Positions 30,627 to 39,800 of a DNA stretch of 40,971 nucleotides are shown piece by piece. The translations under genes and the position numbers were made by a program. The DNA is taken from NCBI GenBank assembly GCA_015059245.1, contig SVAU01000014.1, forward strand, positions 1 to 40,971, in the 5' to 3' direction. The notes beneath the pieces are model-generated. The model saw only the letters and a program-made list of their open reading frames with translations. It made no database searches and was not told the DNA's origin. The stretch comes from Bacillota bacterium. Its GTDB lineage: Bacteria; Bacillota_I; Bacilli_A; RF39; UBA660. Within the stretch, counting starts at the first letter, position 1, and every line of letters begins with the position of its first letter.

Positions 30627-32955
30627 TTGCTTTAACTAGATTAGATTCATATAAGTTACCTTGAGTATCTTGTACTCTAAACATATAGTAGTATTCTTCA
30701 TTCTTATCTAAAGTATCAGCAAAGAACTTATATCCTTCAGCAATTTTTACTTCAGTACCATACATAGTATCTGTTTTAGTCCAATCATCTAACTTTTTAC
30801 CGTCTTTATCTACAAGTAAGTAAGAAGAAGAAACAAATTGCATTACTCTCCAGTCATTTAAATTATATGAAACTTTACCACTAGCTTTAGGATCATCTTC
30901 ATCTTTAATAGGTTTTATATCTATAATAGAACCTTCTTTAGTCTTATTATCTACTTTTAAAAATATATTAACTGCATCTACTTCAAATGTACCTAAGTAA
31001 TCGTTATCATCCCATTTTTGTAATATAGCAACTACCATATAAGTAACAGAAGTCTTATCTCTAGATATTTCAAATGCTATAACATCTTCAACTTCTTCAC
31101 CCTTAGCATTACCAACAGCAATACGTCTATTACTTACAGTAGCACTTATTTTATTACCATTTATAGTAACATCTTTACTCTTTAATACAGGTAAATAACT
31201 ACCATCATCTTTAATCTTCCTAAATAATAAGTAATCTGCATATTCATAATTCTTAGCCATATCTTCAGGTATAACAGCAGATATATTAGAACTACTTACA
31301 CTAGGAGCAACACTAGCTATACTAGATTTAACTAATTTATCTCCGTTACTAATAGCAGTATATCTCTTTAGGAAACTCTTATAATTTTCAGATACTGCTA
31401 TCTCTCCATATTTATATGTACTTTCTACAACGTTATATACTTTTCTAGTAGTAGAAGGAAAATACATTGATAAACCATAACAACCATCTATATTAGTTTT
31501 ATGATATATAACAGCATCATTGATAGAAGTTTGAACTGGAACAGCAAGAGTTTGATAGTTCTCAAGTTCACTAGTTAAGTCATATAAATCAATTAAATCT
31601 GATTGTGAAACGCCATTCTCATCTAATCCAAAGAATGTAGCTCTAGAAGCTTCTCTAGCTAATCTACTATAACTATCTACTGTAATATCTTCTCCCATAT
31701 CTTTAAATAAATTGTTTATTGAAGTATTAACATTATCTATTTTACTTAAATCTACTAAAGATAAGGATACTAACGGATTATAATTATATCCATATAATGA
31801 ATAAGTATAACTTTGATTTCTAAAATAATTATAGTAATAATCAATTATCTTTTGTCCTAATTGAATTGTAGTTGTATCTTTATTTATTTCTTTTAAGAAA
31901 TCATAATCCCATCCATCACCAGGTTCTGACTCTGAAGATGCTATAAAGTAATTAGCTTCTTCTTTAAACAGGTTAGCAACTTCTATTGAAGACATTAAGC
32001 AAGCATCAAAACCTATAAACTCTAATTTACCATCATTAAGTATTGCAGAATCATTAATAGCTTTATCTAATTCTAAAATACTCATAGTTACATCAGGATT
32101 ATTTTCATCTACACCATAACCAAATAGTGGACCACCACCATGATCCCATAGTATTAAACTATATTTATCAGATTCATAATTAGCATAAACATAATTTAAG
32201 TATTCAGTTAATGTAGAACCTTTATTCATATGTTTTTTATCATATGTTTTTAGTTTTTTAACTTCATTATTAGTAATTTCATAAATAGCATTTTCATTTT
32301 CATTAAATTCTTTATTTTGCCAATATTTAGTACCACCAACATAAGCAAGTATATCTATATCTTCTTGATTGAAGTTAGACGTCATTATTTCATTTATATC
32401 TTTAGTAGCAGCTCCATCTCTTGATTCTAAATCAGAACCAATAACATAAAGCATTATAACTCTATCACTTTTTATTCTATTTTCATTAACTTCTACTGTA
32501 CCAGGATCGGTTATTTCGTGTTCAGTATTAGGTTGTTCTCCCTTAGAAAGATTTATATTTGAGTATATCTTAATACCAGCAAATACAACTACACCAATAA
32601 CTAGTAAGATAATTATTATTAGTAGTATAGGTTTCTTCTTTTTAGGAGTAACCATTTCTACATTTGGTGGAGTTTCTAAAGTAGGGGAAACTACTTGTAC
32701 AGGAGTCTGCACTGGTTGAACTACTGGTTGAACTGGTGTCGCAACAACAGGAGTTTGTACCAGCTGAACCGGTGTCTCAACAACAGGTGTCTGAACCACT
32801 TGTTCAACTACTGGTGTTTGTGAATCAAGAGTAGGTTGTTCAACTACAGGCTCCACTGTAGAAGTAGTACCTACTTTAGGAACTAAACTACTATCACAAT
32901 AAGGACAAACACTAGCATTATCATCTATATTAGCTTTACAAAAAATACATTTCAT
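30622..32955 (-). CDS. Clostripain-family (C11) cysteine protease with zinc ribbon and membrane anchor
   Basis: About 777 residues from the ATG at 32955 (the alternatives at 32961 and 32964 are closer to the AGGA Shine-Dalgarno site). An N-terminal zinc ribbon (CIFCKA...VCPYCDSS) is followed by a Pro/Val/Thr/Gln-rich linker with repeats of QTPV, a transmembrane helix (about 110-132) and an exported domain. The catalytic His (LWDHGGG, near residue 270) and Cys (GFDACLMSS, near 317) identify the clostripain/gingipain-like C11 family, which cuts after Arg or Lys. The C-terminal 250 residues are strand-rich. The topology puts the ribbon inside and the protease outside. Its own promoter lies upstream. 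Confidence 0.9.
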   Translation of the reverse strand: MKCIFCKANIDDNASVCPYCDSSLVPKVGTTSTVEPVVEQPTLDSQTPVVEQVVQTPVVETPVQLVQTPVVATPVQPVVQPVQTPVQVVSPTLETPPNVEMVTPKKKKPILLIIIILLVIGVVVFAGIKIYSNINLSKGEQPNTEHEITDPGTVEVNENRIKSDRVIMLYVIGSDLESRDGAATKDINEIMTSNFNQEDIDILAYVGGTKYWQNKEFNENENAIYEITNNEVKKLKTYDKKHMNKGSTLTEYLNYVYANYESDKYSLILWDHGGGPLFGYGVDENNPDVTMSILELDKAINDSAILNDGKLEFIGFDACLMSSIEVANLFKEEANYFIASSESEPGDGWDYDFLKEINKDTTTIQLGQKIIDYYYNYFRNQSYTYSLYGYNYNPLVSLSLVDLSKIDNVNTSINNLFKDMGEDITVDSYSRLAREASRATFFGLDENGVSQSDLIDLYDLTSELENYQTLAVPVQTSINDAVIYHKTNIDGCYGLSMYFPSTTRKVYNVVESTYKYGEIAVSENYKSFLKRYTAISNGDKLVKSSIASVAPSVSSSNISAVIPEDMAKNYEYADYLLFRKIKDDGSYLPVLKSKDVTINGNKISATVSNRRIAVGNAKGEEVEDVIAFEISRDKTSVTYMVVAILQKWDDNDYLGTFEVDAVNIFLKVDNKTKEGSIIDIKPIKDEDDPKASGKVSYNLNDWRVMQFVSSSYLLVDKDGKKLDDWTKTDTMYGTEVKIAEGYKFFADTLDKNEEYYYMFRVQDTQGNLYESNLVKAK

Positions 32956-32990
32956 AAACATCACATCCTATACGTTACTATTCTTAAATT

Positions 32991-32999
32991 ATTATATCA
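32991..32999 (-). promoter_or_regulatory. Extended -10 promoter for the clostripain gene
   Basis: The minus strand reads TGATATAAT soon after the T-run that ends the TPM gene, another terminator-promoter pair. Confidence 0.6.
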
Positions 33000-33002
33000 T
33001 GA

Positions 33003-33038
33003 ATAATAAAAAAACATGCACCTTAAATACATGTTTTT
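33003..33038 (-). terminator. Terminator of the TPM-domain unit
   Basis: A 9-bp perfect stem (AAAAACATG / CATGTTTTT) with an 11-nt loop, followed on the minus strand by a T-run. Confidence 0.8.
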
Positions 33039-33044
33039 ATTATA

Positions 33045-33989
33045 CTATCCTCTACGGCCGCCACCGCTTCGTCCACCACCAGATGAACCTCTACTTGAAC
33101 TAAATCCACCGCTACGTCCACCAGATGAACCACCGCTACTAGATGATACAGTATAAGATGTAGTTCTACTATCATATAAAATATCAGATCTTCTAGTAAA
33201 TGAAATACTACTTCTATCTAAATATTCATGAGCAAATCTTTCTTTTACAATTAATTTATGTTTCTTTTTATTAACTCCAATAAATATCAATGTAACAATT
33301 AAAGCTACAACACCAGCTCCAATAATTGGAGGTGCAAATGAAGGAGTATAAACTAACATATAATTAGAATCTAGTATATAATCTTCCATACCATCTTCTT
33401 TACCATCATGATACATATCAGTTAAATCTTCAATTAAAGTATCAAAAGCATACTTATAATTACCATCAACCATATCATCATAAATAAAATCCAATGCATT
33501 AGAAAGTCTAGTACCAGGTTCATCATAATAATAGAATTGTGCTTCACCAAAAGCATAAACTCCATACCATGGATAACCAGGATAAGTATTTCTTAAAATA
33601 ACAATACCACTATAATATTTATTATCTAATCCAAAATCATTATAATCATAGAAGTTTTGTGCATAATCACCATTATCATCATCATCTAAATTATAGAAAC
33701 TATCAGTTAATATTACTAATTCAAATCCAGTTTCATTAAAGAATTCTAAAGATAATTCTTTAAAATGTTTTTCTTCTTCTTCAGTTAATATATCAGAAAA
33801 ATCATATATCTTTTGTTTAGCATCAACACAACGAGTATTTAATACTTCGAATTTATTATATTCATCAATTACCCATTTTTTATTAACACCATAATTATCT
33901 AATATATTTCTATCATATGTAGTTATTTCTGCATTACATATTCCAATAAATAAGAAACAACTAAGTATAGTAAATAATATCTTCTTCAT
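33045..33989 (-). CDS. TPM-domain exported membrane protein with Ser/Gly/Arg tail
   Basis: A 314-residue protein read from the ATG at 33989, which has AGGAG upstream; the in-frame GTG at 33998 overlaps that site. A signal peptide ends near CNAEIT (about residue 20). The exported domain (VDAKQKIYDFSDILTEEEEKHF...TGFELVILT) is a TPM/TLP18.3 fold, known from proteins of photosystem repair and from many Gram-positive envelope proteins. One helix (about 218-238) follows, then a cytoplasmic tail ending in SGGSSGGRSGG-type repeats, a common end of this family. Its start overlaps the upstream stop by one base, so it is coupled to the zinc-ribbon gene. Confidence 0.88.
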   Translation of the reverse strand: MKKILFTILSCFLFIGICNAEITTYDRNILDNYGVNKKWVIDEYNKFEVLNTRCVDAKQKIYDFSDILTEEEEKHFKELSLEFFNETGFELVILTDSFYNLDDDDNGDYAQNFYDYNDFGLDNKYYSGIVILRNTYPGYPWYGVYAFGEAQFYYYDEPGTRLSNALDFIYDDMVDGNYKYAFDTLIEDLTDMYHDGKEDGMEDYILDSNYMLVYTPSFAPPIIGAGVVALIVTLIFIGVNKKKHKLIVKERFAHEYLDRSSISFTRRSDILYDSRTTSYTVSSSSGGSSGGRSGGFSSSRGSSGGGRSGGGRRG

Positions 33990-35251
33990 TAGAACCACAC
34001 TCCTAACTTAAATAGTATAAATAGGAGAGCAATAATTCCTACGAATACACCTAAGAACATCTTAATTCCGTATATCCATACTTTCTTTTTATCTATTGGC
34101 ATATTCCCAATAAATTCTCCAGTTTGACCATTCATTGCAAATAGATAATATTTATCTTTGTATTTAACATTAACCATCCAAACAGGGAATAGGGCATATT
34201 GTTTTCTTACATCACTAGGAGCTAAGTTAGTAGTAAATATTGATTTACCAGAAAAACCACTAGCATCATTTAAGAATGTTACTTTAGTAGATTCTACTGC
34301 TCTTGAAACAGCATCTCCTACTAGAGTATCTCCTTCTATATCGTATCTTTCTGCTAAGAAACCAGATAGATAAGCATGATTATAAGGTTCTAATTCGGCA
34401 TAGTTAAATGGTTCTATACTACTCATAATATCATTATCAAATCTAGAAGAACCATCTATAGGTATTTTATTAAATCTAATAGAACCATCTCTAAATATTT
34501 TATAGTAATCTGTCTTTGTATATCTTGTATCTCCTCTAGACCAAGAAGTAACTCTTTGACCTCTACCTTCGATACCACCCACAACTGTCATATCATATAT
34601 CCAGAAAGGAATATAAATACCTCTTATCTTTTCAATATTACTTTCGTTATTAAAATCATCAGGTAAGAAAGGTCTTCCATTAGATAAGTTTTTAAATGCA
34701 TTTATAGCTACTTGTTTTTCTTTCTTAAAAGGTATTATTAAGTCTGGTTTAAATTGACCAGATAGTTTGCTTTTAAGTATAGCAGTATTACCACAATATA
34801 CACAGAATGTAGCAGCAGTCTCTTTATCAGCAACTATTTCAGCCCCACAGTTCTTACATTTATAAGAGTTATATATTTCTTCAACATTCTCACTTAAATG
34901 TACATCTTGATTATGTTCTGCTGAACTAGCATTATTATATTGTTGAAGTGTCTCTAAAGTATATTCACCATTACAATACTCACATTTCCATTTACCTAAA
35001 CTAGGTACAAAGAATATTGGTGCTCTACACCCAGGACATTTATGATCTATTGCTTTCTCTTTTTTATGTACTACTTTTTTAGGAGTTTGCTTAGGTGGAG
35101 TAGTTGTAGCAGCAACTGCTTGTTTATTCTTTACTGCTTGTCCACCCTTAACATAAGTCTTCCCCTTATTATTAGTAGTATTCTTGTGTTGAGTCTTACT
35201 ATTATTAGTATTCTTTTTATTATTAGTATTATTAGTACTCAAGTTAATCAC
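33989..35251 (-). CDS. Tail-anchored protein with multiple zinc ribbons
   Basis: About 420 residues; the start may be the GTG at 35251 or a TTG at 35242 that is better spaced from AGGTG. An Asn/Thr/Lys-rich tail of about 65 residues precedes a first ribbon (KCPGCRA...WKCEYCNG) and a second (YKCKNCGA...TFCVYCGNTA). The middle region (IPFKKEKQVAINAF, then GIYIPFWIYDMTVVGGIEG) forms a beta-rich domain known only from uncharacterised Firmicutes proteins. A last hydrophobic helix (about 393-416) anchors the chain. It is coupled to the TPM gene, and similar pairs are frequent in gut Firmicutes. Function unknown; perhaps envelope-stress sensing or membrane-protein quality control. Confidence 0.8.
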   Translation of the reverse strand: MINLSTNNTNNKKNTNNSKTQHKNTTNNKGKTYVKGGQAVKNKQAVAATTTPPKQTPKKVVHKKEKAIDHKCPGCRAPIFFVPSLGKWKCEYCNGEYTLETLQQYNNASSAEHNQDVHLSENVEEIYNSYKCKNCGAEIVADKETAATFCVYCGNTAILKSKLSGQFKPDLIIPFKKEKQVAINAFKNLSNGRPFLPDDFNNESNIEKIRGIYIPFWIYDMTVVGGIEGRGQRVTSWSRGDTRYTKTDYYKIFRDGSIRFNKIPIDGSSRFDNDIMSSIEPFNYAELEPYNHAYLSGFLAERYDIEGDTLVGDAVSRAVESTKVTFLNDASGFSGKSIFTTNLAPSDVRKQYALFPVWMVNVKYKDKYYLFAMNGQTGEFIGNMPIDKKKVWIYGIKMFLGVFVGIIALLFILFKLGVWF

Positions 35252-35262
35252 CTACCATATAA

Positions 35263-35311
35263 ATTATATCAAAAAACATTTAATTCTTACATAAAAAATT
35301 AATGATATAAT
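35263..35311. promoter_or_regulatory. Divergent pair of extended -10 promoters
   Basis: The minus strand reads TGATATAAT at 35263-35271 (zinc-ribbon gene) and the plus strand reads TGATATAAT at 35303-35311 (acyltransferase fragment). The boxes are identical and 31 bp apart, so the two polymerases may compete. Confidence 0.55.
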
Positions 35312-35326
35312 TAATATGTGATGTAT

Positions 35327-35731
35327 ATGAAAAAGAAACAAATAGAATGGATAAATATATTAAGAGGATTTGCTATTATTCTAATAGTACTAGGACATGC
35401 AATAGGATACTCAAAAAAACTAAATATACTAACAATATATTTATCATCATTCTATGTCCCACTTTTCTTTTTCATATCAGGATATCTCCATAATGAAGAC
35501 AACCAAGAAAAATTAAATGTTTTTTGCAAAAGAAAAGCCAAAAGAATACTAATACCTTACTTCGTATTTGCAATGCTTTCATTAATACCATATTACTTAT
35601 TTGCATCCGGTATTCAATCAAACCTATCCCAAAACACACCACTATGTTCCCTAATAGCATTTCATATAATAAATAGATTCTTACCAATAGTTTATGGTAA
35701 CGATAAACACAAAAAGACATTAGAAAACTAA
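35327..35731 (+). pseudogene. Truncated acyltransferase-3 family membrane protein
   Basis: A 134-residue reading frame from the ATG at 35327. It starts as a typical acyltransferase-3 / OafA-like protein: IEWINILRGFAIILIVLGHAIG, with the catalytic-type His, then YVPLFFFISGYL and KRKAKRILIPYFVF. Full proteins have about 330 residues and ten helices; this one stops after about three, with VYGNDKHKKTLEN. No continuation is visible downstream in any frame. No good Shine-Dalgarno site precedes the start. An intrinsic terminator overlaps the stop, so the remnant is neatly closed. It is probably a decayed gene at the edge of an inserted segment; a functional mini-protein is less likely. Confidence 0.7.
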
Positions 35732-35742
35732 TGTCTTTTTTG
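35711..35742 (+). terminator. Terminator overlapping the acyltransferase fragment
   Basis: A 13-bp perfect stem (AAAAAGACATTAG / CTAATGTCTTTTT) with an AAAA loop and a T-run; the stop codon is in the stem. Confidence 0.9.
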
Positions 35743-35883
35743 TAAAATAAAAATATAATTTGACAAATAAAGTAAACAAGAAAAATATAATTTTTACCAT
35801 AATATCGGGGATATAAATATTTTTTATACCAATTATTAAAAAATTTAATTGATAAAAAGAAATACCTGTGATAAGTTTAAATG

Positions 35884-35949
35884 GCAGGAAGAAAAAAAGA
35901 TCATGCTGCAAACATGATCCCTGCAAAATTCGGTAGCTGCAAAACTACC
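35884..35949 (+). other. Structured non-coding element with repeated CTGCAAA loops
   Basis: Hairpin 1: GATCATG-CTGCAAA-CATGATC (35899-35919). Hairpin 2: GGTAG-CTGCAAAA-CTACC (35932-35949). A third CTGCAAAA lies between them, and GCAGG (35884-35888) can pair with CCTGC (35920-35924) to enclose hairpin 1. Both loops show the same bases. It matches no riboswitch I recognise. It could be a leader RNA, a recombination site or a protein-binding site. The surrounding gap (35732-36189) holds only AT-rich sequence, a possible weak promoter (TTGACA at 35760, TATAAT at 35786, spacing 20) and the repeats listed next. Confidence 0.55.
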
Positions 35950-36019
35950 TACTGTCAAAAAAATTTGAAAATACAATAATTGGTTGTTCATCGCATATTC
36001 TATTTTCTTACACAATATA

Positions 36020-36040
36020 ACACAAAAAGACGTTTTGTGT
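36020..36040 (+). repeat. Inverted repeat (8-bp arms)
   Basis: ACACAAAA and TTTTGTGT flank AGACG. No T-run follows, so it is more likely an operator or an mRNA hairpin than a terminator. Confidence 0.5.
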
Positions 36041-36061
36041 CAATGGATATAGTAACAAAAG

Positions 36062-36112
36062 AAAATGTGCGAGTCAACCTTAGAAAGGGGGAAAACGCAC
36101 ATTTTTTTAAAT
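36062..36112 (+). terminator. Hairpin with T-run in the leader of the tail-collar gene, possible attenuator
   Basis: A 10-bp perfect stem (AAAATGTGCG / CGCACATTTT) with a 24-nt loop and TTTTTTT. No gene ends here, so it may be an attenuator in a leader transcript for the gene at 36190. The loop contains AAAGGGGG, which looks like an anti-Shine-Dalgarno partner or a decoy ribosome site. Confidence 0.55.
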
Positions 36113-36189
36113 TTTTTGCATAAAATAGGTGTCTTTGCATTCTACATTAACTATCGAATAAGAAAAAAATAAGAAGGAGGCATTTTAAA

Positions 36190-36885
36190 ATGCAAGAAGA
36201 AATAATACAAACAACAAATGAAACAACATCATGTACTACAGTGTACAATCAATACTTTACGGAAAGTGAAGAAGGGCTAAATATAGTAGCACATAACATA
36301 GAAGCTACTTGTATTACATCTAGTAATGACAAATTTAGTTTGGATTCTAATGGAAACTTAACGGTTAATAGTATTAACATAGCAGATGCGAATAATAATA
36401 CATTAAGTTTTGAAGCTATTATGAATCGCATTTATCCAGTTGGAACAGTATATGAAACAACAGAGGATGTAAATCCAGGAACATTGTTTACAGGAACTTG
36501 GGAAAAGATAGAAGGAGTATATCTTGTTGGAGCAGGAACTTATACAGATAGCGCAAATGTTAGTAAGACATTTACAGCAGGCGCTACAGTGGGTGCTTGG
36601 AACCATACACATACAGTCCCTAAACACAATCATGGGTTAAGTGATAAAGGGTACGCCAAAACTTATTTCGGAGAGACTAACTTCTATGCGAAGGACTTCG
36701 AAACAAGCAACTGGACAGGTAATGCCAGAAAAACAGTTAGTGGTTCAAACAGTACATCGTCTAGAACATGCAACTATGGTACTGGCTTAGGTGGAACAAC
36801 AAATGATAAAGCAGAAGTAACTTCAGGAAGCACTTATCATGTTAATCCATCATACGTAGTCCACATATGGAAAAGAATAGCGTAG
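36190..36885 (+). CDS. Phage tail-collar/baseplate-like protein
   Basis: A 231-residue protein with AAGGAGG before the ATG. It has no signal peptide or membrane helix. Residues about 80-115 (IYPVGTVYETTEDVNPGTLFTGTWEKI) match the C-terminal domain of phage baseplate/tail proteins such as T4 gp10-like and tail-collar proteins. After it come histidines in an AWNHTHTVPKHNHG arrangement, which in tail-fibre tips bind iron or zinc. The end VNPSYVVHIWKRIA is also typical. It is 11 nt before the large YD-repeat gene with a shared Shine-Dalgarno region, so the two are an operon. Codon use is somewhat richer in GGG, GCG and ACG than in the upstream genes, which suggests transfer. Confidence 0.85.
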   Translation: MQEEIIQTTNETTSCTTVYNQYFTESEEGLNIVAHNIEATCITSSNDKFSLDSNGNLTVNSINIADANNNTLSFEAIMNRIYPVGTVYETTEDVNPGTLFTGTWEKIEGVYLVGAGTYTDSANVSKTFTAGATVGAWNHTHTVPKHNHGLSDKGYAKTYFGETNFYAKDFETSNWTGNARKTVSGSNSTSSRTCNYGTGLGGTTNDKAEVTSGSTYHVNPSYVVHIWKRIA

Positions 36886-36896
36886 GAGGAATAAAC

Positions 36897-39800
36897 ATGA
36901 ACAGCAAAATAGAACTAAGCGAATATAATTCGTCAAATTCAAAAGTATATCTTAACGGAGATGGAACAATCTCCGTAGAGATATACGATCAAAACATAAA
37001 TGATGGTGGAATAATGACTCTATCAGATGAACCAACAATTGGGGATACAAGTCAGTATAATCCTGATAACACGATGATATCTCAAGGAAATAACGCACCA
37101 TTTAACATTGTTGATACATACATATCATCTTCAAGAACAACAACAGGAGAAGAAGATAAAATAAAAATAGGAGTAGAAAAGATAAATGGTAATAATGTAA
37201 TACATAGAGCGTTATTAAAATTCGACTTACCAAAAATACCTTCTAGTTACACATTAGTGAATGCTACATTAAATATGATTGGTTACTATGATGAAAATTA
37301 TAGCGAACAAAATTCTAACACTATGATAGCTATTCACCAAATAACTAGCGATTGGCTAACTACATCTCCAACATGGGCCAATATGGCAAACGGCTATAAA
37401 GAAAGCATTGAAAACTATTTCCATGCAACAAGATCAAGTGGTACAATTTCAGGAAATACATTAACGGTAGAACCAAAATTATCACAAATAGATGTAACAG
37501 ATCTAGTTCAAAGATGGTACAATAACGAACCTAATTATGGACTGATGCTAAAAGCGGTAGATGAAACATATAATGAAAATATTAAGTTAGGTGAGTATTA
37601 TACAGTAGATGCAGCAAACGAATCTGCAAAACCTCAAGCTCGTTTAGTTATAAACTATAAAAACTTAAATGGATTAGAAGGATATTTAACATATACTTCA
37701 CAAAGCCATGAGTTGGGTTCGACACATATTAATAACTATAATGGAAACGTAACTTCATTATTTAGTGTAGCTAATACAGTAGGAGGACCATTACCGGCGT
37801 CTATAGATCTTGTATATAATACATCAGATGTAGTAAACAATAATGATTATGGATATGGATTAGGAGTAAAACCAAATTTAATTCAAACAATTAAAGAAGT
37901 AACTATCGATACATTAAATGTATTGCAATACTTAGATGAGGATGGAACAATTCATTACTTCTATAAAAATAGTGATGATAATATTTATTATGATGAAGAT
38001 GGTCTATCTTTAAAAGTAGAACCAGTAGCTAGTAATTACATAATGACTGATAAGAATAAAAACACAAATAAGTTCGTAAATCATAATGGAACATACTATC
38101 TAGAACAGATAACTGATACTACTAATAAATCTATTAATATCGTATATGATACAAATAATAGAATAACTAAAGTAATAGATGCTTCTAATAAAGAAATAAC
38201 AATTACTTATGAAGATAATAAGATTACATTCGTAAGTCCATATAAAACAACGATAGTAAACTTAACTAATAATCAAATAATTAGTATCGAAGATTTAGGA
38301 GATACAACAACAATTTCTTATAACGACAATAAACTCATTGAAAAGATTATTAATTCAAATGGGTTATATACTAAATATGAATACATCAACGACTTAACAT
38401 ATAAAGTATCTAAGGTTACAGAATATGGTAGAAATGATAGTGAAGGTAATTACTTAGAATTTACCTATAATCTAAAATCCACATCTATAAAAGACAGAAA
38501 AGGTCATGTTAACACTTATGTATTTAATAATAATGCTAATACAGAGGTTATAACTAGTTTAGATGAAAATCAAAACTTAAGTAATGCATATGGTAAGTCA
38601 ACTACATATGGAGAATTAGGAACATCATCAGTTAACAAAATAACTTTAGATGGTTCTTTAGTAAGACATATAAATAACTTAATAGAGGATTCATCATTTG
38701 AATCAGGTAATAGTTTATTTACTACTTCTAACGAATCTATAACTACTGAAGTAATAGATAACGCTCATTATGGTATAAAAGCACTAAAAGTAACTAATAC
38801 AGCGTTAGATAACTATGTCTATTTAGAAAAAGCGGTAGAAAAAGGTAAAGATTATACATTTAGTGCTTACACCAAAAATGAAGTACCATTTGAACTATCA
38901 TTATCTTATGATGATGTAATTAAGACAGTAACTATTGATGATATTAGTAGTGAATATAGCAGATGTGATATAACAATCAATTATCCAGAAGAAGCAACAT
39001 CTAATCTTAATATAACTATTAAACCATTAGCATTAGGAGTTATCTATATAGATGGATTACAACTAGAAGAAGGAGAAGTAGCTAACTACTATAATATGAT
39101 TAGTAATAGTAACTTTGCTAATAGTTTAAACGGTTATGAGATAACTACATCTAAAAGAGTAGGAATAGAATCACATTATGACACGCCACCGTTAGATATA
39201 CCATCAGTAGAAGTAGTTCAGGTTGATGGTTCAACTAAAGCACTAAGATTAATCAACTCTCCTTTATTACAAACAACACTTGCTAAATCATTTTATATGA
39301 GTGGACACGCAGGAGATGTATTCGAATTATCATTCTGGTATAAAAATGAGGGACCAAGAATGATACCAAGCGAAACAAATCCAGTAGAACCAGCAACCAT
39401 ATATGCTAATCTTCACTTTGGATATACAGAAGGGGAAAACGATGAGCCAACAATAGATCAATATCTAACTCCATATAATAAGGATTGGCATTATTTCTCA
39501 AAGAAGTTTGTAGCCAAATACGACTATAACGAAGTATCTTTAAATATAATAAACGAGTTTAGTTGTAGAGATTGTTATATAACTAATATATCTTTATTTA
39601 AAGATTTAGAAAGCTATTCCTATACTTATGATGATGAAGGTAACTTAGTATCTAGTACTGACTTATCTAGAGAAACATCAACATTTAACTACAATGGAAA
39701 CAATCAACTTATAGAAGCAACATCTCCATTAGGTAATAAGTTTAAGTATGAGTATGATGAGAACGTCACTGATAGATTAATAAGAGCTATATCTCCAAGT

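Noticed and set aside
35720..35926. Minus-strand 68-aa reading frame in the gap
   Set aside because: It crosses the terminator and the structured element, has no Shine-Dalgarno site, and its translation is low complexity.
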